Positions 7,651 to 14,337 of a DNA stretch of 17,908 nt are shown in pieces. The first letter of the stretch is position 1. Each line of letters starts with the position of its first letter. The notes below the pieces were generated by a model. That model did not search any database. It was not told where the DNA came from and saw only the letters and a program-made list of their open reading frames with translations. The translations under genes were made by a program, and so were the position numbers. Source of the stretch: an uncultured Nitrospira sp. (GTDB lineage: Bacteria > Nitrospirota > Nitrospiria > Nitrospirales > Nitrospiraceae); the NCBI GenBank assembly GCA_946479785.1, contig CAMLHQ010000066.1, positions 1-17,908 on the forward strand, in the 5' to 3' direction.

Positions 7651-9075
7651 TCAACCTCCTCCCCGTTTGCCTTGCATTTCCTTATTGTAGAATTCCAACA
7701 TCTGGGCGATTTCCTCCTTCGTCATACCCTTTTCGATCCACTTATGGCTCTCACTGCGAAGCATCTCTTCGGCGACCTCCGGTGACAACTCGCGCACGAG
7801 CGGCAAGAACTTGGTATAGAAACTCTTAGCGACCTCGTAGAAGCCCTGCCAATGCACATAATCCGGCGCCATCTTCGACAAACCGTGCCGGGCCCGCCTC
7901 CCCTCATGGTGCCAGAGCTCGTAGAAGACCCATTCGATTTTTTCATCGTACGGCGTCGGCGTGATCTTCTTCATCGCCAGCAGCTTGTCCATCGCCCCTT
8001 TGGCCGGCTTGCCGAATTTGTCGTTGTACAAGTTGATGCCTTGGTCCATCGATGTGAAGAACCGCTCCACAATCTGCTCGCTGTGACAGGAGGAACAGAC
8101 CTGTCTCATGGCTTTCCGCCGGTCTTCGTAATTCTCCAGCCGCGTGGAGATCACCGGACGGAGGGTCCAACTGATACGATCTCCGACATCGTGCGTCACC
8201 TCTTGCGTACCGGTCGCACTCATGTGGCAGGTCGCACAGGTCGGATAGAGATAATCTTTTCCGGGATGCCACTTCTCCGACGGATTCGCGAGCTTCATTT
8301 TCTCTTTGTTAGCCTCGAACATGACGCCGTGTTTGCTCTCGTAATAGGCCTCGATCTGGGGATGATCGGGCCCCATATGGCAACGGCCGCAGCTTTCCGG
8401 CTGCCTGGCTTGAGCGACAGAGAAACTGTGCCGCGCGTGACAGGCCGAGCAGGTGCCCTTGGATCCATCGGGATTTACCCGGCCGATGCCGGAATTCGGC
8501 CAGGTCGCCGGATGCAGCTTCCCTTTTTCCATCACCTTCACCACACTCCCATGGCATCCGGCACATCCGGTGGTGACGATCTCGGGTCCTTCGACCACGT
8601 TGCCGAGAAAATTGTCGAGGGAACCGGTAAATTGGGCCGCCTTCGCATGATGCGATTTTTCGAACTCCTGCGCTTCCTTGTCGTGACACCGCATGCAATC
8701 CTTCGGCGTCACCAGCGTAGAGATGAGAAACCCTTCATGGTCATAGGCGTCCACATCGGCCTTCTCAGCGCGATGGCACTCCACGCAGCCGATCCCCTTC
8801 GGCGCATGTCGGCTGACTTTCCAATCGTTGATCCCGCCGACCGCCACGTCCTTGGCCATATGGCAATCGATGCATCGCTTATTCTCTCCGGAGATAAATG
8901 GTCGCATTCCTCCCTCACGACGCTCCTCGATCTGGATATATCCCACGCCCGTCAGAGCCAGGAATAAGATGAGACACAAGCCGCCGATCATGTAACGGGT
9001 GAAGTTCAATTTGCCGTTGCTCGAATGAACAGGGTCGTGCTCATGGCCTGATCGTTCTGTATTGGGCTCGTCCAT
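7651..9075 (-). CDS. Membrane-anchored octaheme c-type cytochrome, HAO family
   Basis: The 474-residue product has one N-terminal membrane segment (about 29-49) and eight CXXCH heme sites at about 68, 97, 127, 171, 209, 229, 280 and 327, all with His and none CXXCK. The 8 x CXXCH pattern and the C-terminal E-L-W-H-H-E-G-R-R-A-R-H-G block followed by A-P-D-Y-V-H-W-Q-G-F-Y-E fit the hydroxylamine oxidoreductase (HAO) family, not NrfA or TvNiR-type octaheme reductases, which have a CXXCK active heme. It is shorter than classical HAO. A Tyr near residue 406 lies where the HAO heme-crosslinking Tyr might be; this needs alignment. It is last in a run after Rieske and cytochrome b genes (45 bases from cytochrome b). 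I infer a periplasm-facing, quinol-fed N-oxide reductase or electron relay. The ATG at 9075 is better spaced from AAGGAGG than the adjacent one at 9078. Confidence 0.85.
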   Translation of the reverse strand: MDEPNTERSGHEHDPVHSSNGKLNFTRYMIGGLCLILFLALTGVGYIQIEERREGGMRPFISGENKRCIDCHMAKDVAVGGINDWKVSRHAPKGIGCVECHRAEKADVDAYDHEGFLISTLVTPKDCMRCHDKEAQEFEKSHHAKAAQFTGSLDNFLGNVVEGPEIVTTGCAGCHGSVVKVMEKGKLHPATWPNSGIGRVNPDGSKGTCSACHARHSFSVAQARQPESCGRCHMGPDHPQIEAYYESKHGVMFEANKEKMKLANPSEKWHPGKDYLYPTCATCHMSATGTQEVTHDVGDRISWTLRPVISTRLENYEDRRKAMRQVCSSCHSEQIVERFFTSMDQGINLYNDKFGKPAKGAMDKLLAMKKITPTPYDEKIEWVFYELWHHEGRRARHGLSKMAPDYVHWQGFYEVAKSFYTKFLPLVRELSPEVAEEMLRSESHKWIEKGMTKEEIAQMLEFYNKEMQGKRGGG

Positions 9076-9120
9076 CATTCCTCCTTACAGAATACTCTCG
9101 CCTCTTGCGCCACGCGTGCA

Positions 9121-10143
9121 CTACATCCGCTGGTCCAGATACATCAGAAACACCATCGCCGCCACGGCGATCGCGCCCACCACGGCGTTGACCATTCCCA
9201 TCGGCACACCGCGTCGCGACAATTCTCGATCCATGTAGGGATAGATGACGAACAGACCGGCGGCACCGAGCAGACTCCACAGCGCCACCGGGCCCGGCAG
9301 CAGAAAGATCAGCATATATGGCGCCGAGAAATACCACGGCGGCGACACGTCGGCCGCCACTTCCTGCAGGTTGGCCGGCGGGCCAAGCGTCGGCGGAAAG
9401 ATCATGACTAAATCAACGATCAACAACAGCAACCCAGCCGCAACCGCTCCCATCATCATCGTGTGGACAGGGTAAAACGCATGAAATCGGCGGCTGCCCT
9501 CCACGTCCGCGAAGCCGATGAGTCGAACGGTGATCACATGAATGCCCACAAGCAGCACGAGCAAGACCGGCAATAGCTTGGTATGCAAGTCGTACAGTCT
9601 CAACAGCGTGATGTCCGATACTTCTTCGCCGCCGCGCAGCAGGTACAGAAGCGGCGTGCCCACGATCGGCAAGGCTCCGATCATGTTGGTCACCACCGTC
9701 ATGCCCCAGTAGGACACGTTGTCGAAAATCAACGAATAGCCCGTGAAGCCCATCCCCAGCGTCACGAACAAGACAACCGCGCCGGTCACCCACTTCAGCT
9801 CCCCCGCAGACCGATAGGCGCGAGTGATGAAGACTCGAATGACATGAAACAAGAGAAACAGGATCATGAGATCGACGGAGAACTTATGGAGCCCCCGCAC
9901 GAACCAGCCGAGATACACCTCGCGGGTGATGTATTCGACACTTTCATACGCCTTGCCGGGAGAAGGCACGTAGTAGAACGTCAATAGAAGGCCGGTGACC
10001 ACCAGAATACCCAATAGAGTCAAGGGAATCGCCCCCAGCGTGTACGGCCACCAATCGAGGTGCTCGGGCAGATCCTTCTGGATGTAATCGATCCAGCTCT
10101 TTTCTTTTCCTGCTTCTTCAGTCTGTGTCGCGTCGGTTGCCAT
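9121..10143 (-). CDS. Cytochrome b of a Rieske/cytochrome b complex
   Basis: The 340-residue product is very hydrophobic. Four heme-b ligands are visible: His86 and His100 (G-L-H-K-F-S, F-H-V-I-R) and His187 and His202 (D-L-H-T-K, G-I-H-V-I). The 13 and 14 intervening residues resemble the b6 spacing. The chain continues past a b6-type core with a subunit IV-like part containing the quinol-oxidation motif, which reads P-P-W-Y (268-271) in place of P-E-W-Y. It would pass electrons from membrane quinol to the Rieske protein and the low-potential hemes. It is preceded by the Rieske gene (19 bases between them) and followed by the octaheme gene. AAGG upstream of the ATG supports the start. Confidence 0.9.
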   Translation of the reverse strand: MATDATQTEEAGKEKSWIDYIQKDLPEHLDWWPYTLGAIPLTLLGILVVTGLLLTFYYVPSPGKAYESVEYITREVYLGWFVRGLHKFSVDLMILFLLFHVIRVFITRAYRSAGELKWVTGAVVLFVTLGMGFTGYSLIFDNVSYWGMTVVTNMIGALPIVGTPLLYLLRGGEEVSDITLLRLYDLHTKLLPVLLVLLVGIHVITVRLIGFADVEGSRRFHAFYPVHTMMMGAVAAGLLLLIVDLVMIFPPTLGPPANLQEVAADVSPPWYFSAPYMLIFLLPGPVALWSLLGAAGLFVIYPYMDRELSRRGVPMGMVNAVVGAIAVAAMVFLMYLDQRM

Positions 10144-10162
10144 CGATGCCGCCTTTTGTTCG

Positions 10163-10609
10163 CTACGTGCTCGCGATGTTCACATACAGCTGCTCCCCGC
10201 GTCTGACGACCTCGAATCGATCCAATGGCCTCGGCGGGGGCCCGGCGATGTTGAGTCCCGTCTTGTCATAGGCTCCTTGGTGGCAAGGACAAATAAACTG
10301 CTCCCGTTGTTTGTCCCATGACACGAGGCACCCCAGATCGGTGCAACGTCTCGAAAAGGCCACGACCCCTTCCTCGGTCTTTAAGACAAGGATCTTTTGT
10401 CCGCTGAGGTCCATAGCCAGGGCCTCATTGGCCGGAATGTTCGATTCCGGCCCAAGGAGCACCGGCTCGTATCGTTTCGGTTTCTGATTCGGCACCAGAA
10501 ACTGAACGAACCGAAGGCCGAGTAGGCCCACTCCGAACAACAGGCCAAAACCCATCACCGCCTGGCTCAAAAATCGCCGTCGCCCCACATCGTCATGAAT
10601 GATCGCCAT
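10163..10609 (-). CDS. Rieske-type iron-sulfur protein with an altered cluster motif
   Basis: The 148-residue product starts with a twin-arginine-type segment (G-R-R-R-F-L-S) and one membrane helix (about 17-38), as in Rieske subunits anchored by an uncleaved Tat signal. The second cluster motif C-P-C-H-Q-G (107-112) is intact for Cys and His. The first reads C-T-D-L-G-C (89-94), with Asp91 (codon GAT) where the family has the His ligand of C-T-H-L-G-C. The two disulfide cysteines are present. Gln-Gly replaces the usual Gly-Ser after the second motif, which in the family goes with lower redox potential. It starts two bases after the stop codon of the upstream amt and is clearly co-transcribed. 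It should accept electrons from quinol with the cytochrome b, unless the altered motif prevents cluster assembly. Confidence 0.88.
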   Translation of the reverse strand: MAIIHDDVGRRRFLSQAVMGFGLLFGVGLLGLRFVQFLVPNQKPKRYEPVLLGPESNIPANEALAMDLSGQKILVLKTEEGVVAFSRRCTDLGCLVSWDKQREQFICPCHQGAYDKTGLNIAGPPPRPLDRFEVVRRGEQLYVNIAST

Positions 10610-10611
10610 CG

Positions 10612-11781
10612 TTACGAATACCCTTTCTCTCCGTGTTGGGCCAGATCCAGTCCCATGGATTCGGCATCCTCATCGACGCGCGCTGACATCACCAATGCAA
10701 GTCCCTTCAACACCAGAAAGCTCATCGCTGCCGCGAATGCCGCAACTGCGACTGCCGCTACGACTTGCGCAAAGAACTGATACGGATAGCCGTAAAACAA
10801 TCCGTCGCTTCCATCCGGATTGATCTGGGTCGAGGCAAAGAGCCCCGTGGCGATCATGCCCCACATTCCTCCGACGCCATGCATGCCGAATACGTCGAGG
10901 GCGTCGTCATAGCCGAGAATCAATTTCACGTAGTTCACGACCATATAACAGAGCCCGCCGGCGCCAATCCCGATCACCAAGGCCGAAAAGGGACCGACGT
11001 AGCCTGCTGCCGGCGTAATGGCCACCAATCCGGCGACAGCTCCGCTGGCCATGCCCAGCGCCGTAGGCTTGTCCCGCTGCACCCACTCGACAGCCATCCA
11101 AGAGAGCGCGGCGGCGACACAGGCCATCTGGATCGCCACGCAGGCATTCGTGACGACGGTCATCGAAGCCCGGCCTGCTGCCGAGGAGAAGCCAAACCAG
11201 CCGACCCACATGAATCCCACGCCCAGGAACGAGAACGGCAAATGGTGGGGCATCATCTCCGTCTGACCATACCCTCTGCGAGGCCCTATCACGATCGCCG
11301 CGACCAGTGCTGCCACCCCGGCACTGATGTGCACGACAGCCCCTCCTGAAAAATCCAGGCATCCAAGCTTCGCGAGCCATCCCCCTGCCCACAACCATAT
11401 TGCGAGAGGGGCATAGACGAGCATGGTCCAGAGCAGCCCGAACGCCAGAAAAAATGGGAACCGGACTCGCTCGACGATTCCGCCGGCCACCAATCCCAGC
11501 GCCAGCGAAGCCGTCATGGCATGATACAGCGGCAGCAGCGATCGAGCGCCCGCGCTGAGTCCGCTTTCTTCAGACCCTCCTTGCCCGTATACCAAGGTCT
11601 CCCCGAGGAACAGCCATTCGACCGATACCACGAGCACGGCTGCGAACAGCATCCCCATCGTGTTGAGCGCGTTCTTGCTTCGCACCATCCCGCCATAAAA
11701 CAGGGCGACGCCGACAATGGTCACCATCAGGAAGATCGTCGACACGAACAACCAGAGACTTGGATCGACTCCCTGCGTCAT
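10612..11781 (-). CDS. amt: Divergent Amt-family ammonium transporter
   Basis: The 389-residue integral membrane protein has the Amt landmarks: F-Y-G-G-M-V-R-S-K-N near 28-37, the pore segment D-F-S-G-G-A-V-V-H with His151, the second pore His301 in G-M-H-G-V-G-G, and a C-terminal G-L-D-L-A-Q-H-G-E tail. By eye alignment to E. coli AmtB from memory, the two Phe-gate positions are Thr90 and about Cys214. There is no signal peptide. The start is uncertain: ATG at 11781 gives a normal Amt N-terminus, while a TTG at 11835 would add 18 residues. It follows a small winged-helix-like gene and overlaps the control region of the Rieske gene by proximity (two bases). It may carry or sense ammonium in connection with the adjacent redox complex. 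Confidence 0.88.
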   Translation of the reverse strand: MTQGVDPSLWLFVSTIFLMVTIVGVALFYGGMVRSKNALNTMGMLFAAVLVVSVEWLFLGETLVYGQGGSEESGLSAGARSLLPLYHAMTASLALGLVAGGIVERVRFPFFLAFGLLWTMLVYAPLAIWLWAGGWLAKLGCLDFSGGAVVHISAGVAALVAAIVIGPRRGYGQTEMMPHHLPFSFLGVGFMWVGWFGFSSAAGRASMTVVTNACVAIQMACVAAALSWMAVEWVQRDKPTALGMASGAVAGLVAITPAAGYVGPFSALVIGIGAGGLCYMVVNYVKLILGYDDALDVFGMHGVGGMWGMIATGLFASTQINPDGSDGLFYGYPYQFFAQVVAAVAVAAFAAAMSFLVLKGLALVMSARVDEDAESMGLDLAQHGEKGYS

Positions 11782-11841
11782 CGTACACCGCCGTTGAGCG
11801 ATACCCGGCAACCTGTATATCGAATCATATTTCAACCTGAC

Positions 11842-12066
11842 TCATGCTCTTCCCATTTGTTCGACGTAATAGTCCGTTCCCACACGGGTCAGGCGGACAG
11901 AACCGGACCGGCTGAGCCTGTCGATCAGGCCGAACATCTGTTCCCAACTCATGCCGGCCAGGGACATCAAGTCCTCGATGGTCGCGGACCGTTCTCTCCC
12001 CAGAAGATCCAGCACCAGAGCTTCATCGGCCATTTGCTTCATCTCTTGCTCCATGCAAATTGTCAT
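11842..12066 (-). CDS. Small winged-helix-like protein, 74 residues
   Basis: The ATG at 12066 follows GGAGG at seven bases and is the first gene after leader L3. The product is charged, without signal peptide or membrane segment. From about residue 25 the pattern S-A-T-I-E-D-L-M-S-L-A-G-M-S-W-E-Q-M-F-G-L-I-D-R-L-S-R-S-G-S-V-R-L looks like a helix-turn-helix followed by a beta hairpin, as in small winged-helix proteins. It might be a local regulator or a protein-binding module for the Amt. A longer frame reaching 12135 would start inside the terminator stem region and is not credible. Function unknown. Confidence 0.65.
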   Translation of the reverse strand: MTICMEQEMKQMADEALVLDLLGRERSATIEDLMSLAGMSWEQMFGLIDRLSRSGSVRLTRVGTDYYVEQMGRA

Positions 12067-12094
12067 GATCGACCTCCTTCTCTGAGTCCTTCTC

Positions 12095-12162
12095 AAAAAA
12101 ACACAAGGCGCCAGAACCGAATCGTCGGGCGTCACTGCCCGCTCTTCCAGTTCTGGCGCCTT
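12095..12162 (-). terminator. Terminator of leader L3
   Basis: A 13 bp perfect stem (AAGGCGCCAGAAC and its complement) enclosing an inner hairpin is followed by GTG and seven T on the minus strand. It sits upstream of the ribosome binding site of the 74-residue protein gene, so it acts as a conditional terminator in the leader rather than at a gene end. Confidence 0.8.
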
Positions 12163-12203
12163 TGCCAGAATCTTTCTTCTCGCCCGACTACATCGTCAGG
12201 CGA
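12095..12203 (-). promoter_or_regulatory. Leader L3: ANTAR-type antitermination region
   Basis: Minus-strand elements in order. First a hairpin (12180-12203), 9 bp stem TCGCCTGAC with hexaloop GATGTA: G at position 4 but G, not A, at position 1. Second (12151-12170), TTCTGGC-AAAGGC-GCCAGAA: 7 bp, loop with A1 and G4. Its 3' arm is also the 5' arm of a 13 bp terminator stem (12105-12117 with 12150-12162) followed by seven T (12095-12101). Inside the terminator loop is a third hairpin (12126-12141), CGGGC-AGTGAC-GCCCG, again A1 and G4. Binding of an ANTAR protein to the hexaloop hairpins would block the terminator and allow transcription of the small protein, amt and redox genes. Confidence 0.75.
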
Positions 12204-12247
12204 TCTTCAGCCTTCCACACTTCTCTTCAGCAGGTGGCCTCGCCGAT

Positions 12248-12318
12248 CCTCAACTGCGCGTGCTTCTCACCCACCCACCCTTGGCGCGCCGACACGCGCC
12301 ATTGGCCCAAGCGAGCAC
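12248..12318. repeat. Dispersed repeat, copy 2 of 2 in this window
   Basis: Matches 7457-7529 with a few mismatches and small gaps. It lies between the end of the canonical amt gene and leader L3. The flank at 12327-12347 (GTGCGCG, GAGCAA, AGG) also resembles bases near 7605-7630, so the repeat unit may be longer with a variable centre. Confidence 0.7.
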
Positions 12319-12380
12319 AGCCTTATCGTGCGCGTTGGGCGAGCAAGAGGACGACGAGGATACCTGCCACTTTTTCAGCA

Positions 12381-13688
12381 TTAGCTATAGGCGCGCTCGT
12401 TGTGCTGACTGATATCCAGCCCCGCCCGTTCCTCTTCACGCGTGACCCGCAAACCGGTCACCCGATCGACGAGCAGAAGAATCCCGTACGTGACCGCGGC
12501 GCTGAAGAGCGCCACAGCGACCACCGCCAATACTTGTACGCCGAAGAATCCCGCGTTGCCCGCCAGGAGCCCATCAGCTCCCGCCGGATTGACGGCCTTC
12601 GATGCCAATATGCCGGTGAGGGTCATCCCCGCGACACCTGCTACCCCATGGATGCCGACGACGTCCAGAGAGTCGTCGTACCCGAATTTTCCCTTCTTGA
12701 TAATCACCAGATAGGACAAGCTTCCGGCTATGAGCCCCATCACAAAAGCCGCCAACGGTCCCACATAGCCGGCACCTGGCGTGACCATCGCAAGGCCCGC
12801 AATGGCTCCGCTCGCAATTCCCAATATGGTCGGTGCGCCACGGTGCGCCCATTCGATCGCCATCCAGGCCAATCCTCCAGCCACAGCCGCCGTGTGGGTG
12901 GCCAGAAACGCGACGACGGCGATTTCGTTCGGACCAAGCGCACTACCCGCATTAAACCCAAACCACCCGACCCAGAGCAGGCCGGTTCCAAGCAACACCA
13001 TCGGCAGGTTATGCGGCGCCAAATAGTCCGTCCCGTATCCTTGCCGCGCACCCATGACGATGACGCAGACCAACGCGCCGATGCCGGAACTCATATGGAC
13101 CACTGCGCCGCCTGCGAAATCGAGCACACCCCATTGCGCGAGCCATCCTCCGCCCCATATCCAGTGGGCCACCGGCGCATACACGAACAACGACCATAAG
13201 CCGGAGAACAAGAGCAGCGCGCTGAATTTCATCCGCTCGGCAAAGGCGCCTGTGATGAGTGCCGGCGTGATCGCCGCAAACATCATTTGGAAAATCATGA
13301 AGGCTTGATGCGGAATCGTCGTCCCATACGTCGTATGGGGCGCCAACCCGACGCCCATCAGCCCCGCCCATTCGAGACTGCCGATGACGCCTTTCACATC
13401 GGGGCCAAATGAGAGGCTGTAGCCCACTAGCATCCAGAGCACACTGACGAGACACAGAATGGCGAAGCTCTGCATGATCGTGCCCAACACGTTCTTACTG
13501 CGGACCAGACCGCCATAGAACAGCGCCAACCCGGGCACCAGCATCGCCAGGACCAGAGCCGACGACAGCAGGACCCAGGCCGTATCCGCGCCGTTGATTG
13601 CGGCGGACTGCCCGGTCACCGATTGGGCCCAGCTAGGGCTCCCGGTCAACAATAGGTTGGCAAGAACGAGGATGCTTGGTCGAGTCAT
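12381..13688 (-). CDS. amt: Canonical Amt-family ammonium transporter
   Basis: The 435-residue product has a Sec signal peptide (M-T-R-P-S-I-L-V, cleavage near S-W-A-Q), usual for Amt proteins. It has F-Y-G-G-L-V-R-S-K-N near 57-66, the Phe-gate segment F-Q-M-M-F (133-137), D-F-A-G-G-A-V-V-H with His198, a second Phe near 261, G-I-H-G-V-A-G with His347, and the conserved C-terminal R-A-G-L-D-I-S-Q-H-N-E-R-A-Y tail. All pore residues seem present, so it should be a working ammonium transporter. GAGGGG lies 13 bases before the ATG at 13688. In-frame starts at 13709 or GTG 13730 are less likely because the latter lies inside the leader terminator stem. It follows cynS through leader L2, so cyanate-derived or external ammonium supply is probably its context. 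Confidence 0.92.
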   Translation of the reverse strand: MTRPSILVLANLLLTGSPSWAQSVTGQSAAINGADTAWVLLSSALVLAMLVPGLALFYGGLVRSKNVLGTIMQSFAILCLVSVLWMLVGYSLSFGPDVKGVIGSLEWAGLMGVGLAPHTTYGTTIPHQAFMIFQMMFAAITPALITGAFAERMKFSALLLFSGLWSLFVYAPVAHWIWGGGWLAQWGVLDFAGGAVVHMSSGIGALVCVIVMGARQGYGTDYLAPHNLPMVLLGTGLLWVGWFGFNAGSALGPNEIAVVAFLATHTAAVAGGLAWMAIEWAHRGAPTILGIASGAIAGLAMVTPGAGYVGPLAAFVMGLIAGSLSYLVIIKKGKFGYDDSLDVVGIHGVAGVAGMTLTGILASKAVNPAGADGLLAGNAGFFGVQVLAVVAVALFSAAVTYGILLLVDRVTGLRVTREEERAGLDISQHNERAYS

Positions 13689-13715
13689 CTTGTACACGCT
13701 ACCCCTCATCACATG

Positions 13716-13750
13716 AAAAGCGTCCGCCACTCAACGAGAATGACGGACGC
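13716..13750 (-). terminator. Terminator of leader L2
   Basis: A 10 bp stem (GCGTCCGTCA with TGGCGGACGC, one G-U pair) and an 11-base loop is followed by TTTT on the minus strand. It shares bases with the P2 hairpin, so the two folds exclude each other. Confidence 0.75.
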
Positions 13751-13805
13751 CATTGTCCATTCAGTTCTTCAATTGTGTCGTCAGAGCCGAAGACGTCGTT
13801 GTCCC
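13716..13805 (-). promoter_or_regulatory. Leader L2: ANTAR-type antitermination region between cynS and amt
   Basis: Minus-strand order: hairpin P1 (13790-13805), GGGAC-AACGAC-GTCTT with two G-U pairs; hairpin P2 (13743-13760), ATGGAC-AATGGC-GTCCGT. Both hexaloops have A at position 1 and G at position 4. The 3' arm of P2 is the 5' arm of a terminator hairpin (13720-13750) followed by four T. P1 starts only about 35 bases after the cynS stop codon, so no separate promoter fits between; L2 probably gates readthrough from cynS into amt. Confidence 0.78.
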
Positions 13806-13840
13806 AACTCTGATGTGTTCCGGGTTCTACCATCCGGCTG

Positions 13841-14281
13841 CTAAAACGTCTTGTACTCCAGCCATTTGCCGTTCAACGTAATCTTGCAGCGGGCTTCGCC
13901 TTGGCTGCCTGTCACCTTTTCCATGTCCAGCGTGAAATCGATCGCGCTCATGATCCCGTCGCCGAACATTTCATTGGCCTGCTCGCGCATCGAGTCGCCA
14001 TAGACGCCGATGATTTCCATCAACCGATATTTGAACGGATCGGCCGTATTCGGGAAATCGGTGCGAACCGGAAACTTGCTCAAAGACGCCGTGAGCTCCG
14101 CATCCAAGCCAAGCAAGTCGCCGACTTTTTTGGCCTCTTCGGCCGGCAATTTGTGATTGCCTTGAAGGACCGCGGCCACGAAGGTGGGATTCCTTCCAAC
14201 CGCTTTGGCCACTTCGGCGATCGTCACCTTTTTTGCTACCCGCTTCGCTTTGATCGCTTTCCGCACCGCGTCTTTTTCCAT
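13841..14281 (-). CDS. cynS: Cyanase (cyanate hydratase)
   Basis: The 146-residue product matches cyanase over its whole length (E. coli enzyme 156 residues). The N-terminal part is the helix-turn-helix-like domain; the C-terminal part carries the catalytic triad Arg86, Glu89 and Ser112 in Y-R-L-M-E-I and F-G-D-G-I-M-S-A-I-D-F. The enzyme, a cytoplasmic decamer in the family, turns cyanate and bicarbonate into carbon dioxide and carbamate, which yields ammonium. GGAGG six bases before the ATG at 14281 fixes the start; two upstream in-frame starts lie at 14293 and 14299. It follows the ABC transporter ATPase gene by 56 bases, the cynABD-cynS order seen in cyanobacteria. Confidence 0.96.
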   Translation of the reverse strand: MEKDAVRKAIKAKRVAKKVTIAEVAKAVGRNPTFVAAVLQGNHKLPAEEAKKVGDLLGLDAELTASLSKFPVRTDFPNTADPFKYRLMEIIGVYGDSMREQANEMFGDGIMSAIDFTLDMEKVTGSQGEARCKITLNGKWLEYKTF

Positions 14282-14337
14282 TCTGTCCTCCATTCCCACA
14301 GCTCTCCCTTATGCATTCCGGCCTCTGCGCGTCCTGC

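Noticed and set aside
7852..8967. Long plus-strand open frame of 371 codons opposite the octaheme gene
   Set aside because: It is a mirror of the heme-protein gene on the other strand, with no family likeness; the CXXCH series shows which strand is coding.
7651..9075. Octaheme cytochrome as true hydroxylamine oxidoreductase of an ammonia oxidiser
   Set aside because: No amo genes, haoB or cytochrome c554/cM552-type genes are nearby; the protein is short, membrane-anchored and linked to assimilation genes. Cannot be fully excluded without alignment of the crosslinking Tyr.
12162..13199. Plus-strand open frame of 345 codons opposite amt
   Set aside because: Antisense shadow of a clear Amt gene; composition rich in Arg, His and Pro typical of such shadows.
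13689..13730. Longer amt reading frame starting at GTG 13730 or ATG 13709
   Set aside because: The GTG lies within the terminator stem of leader L2 and neither start has a ribosome binding site; the signal peptide begins naturally at 13688.
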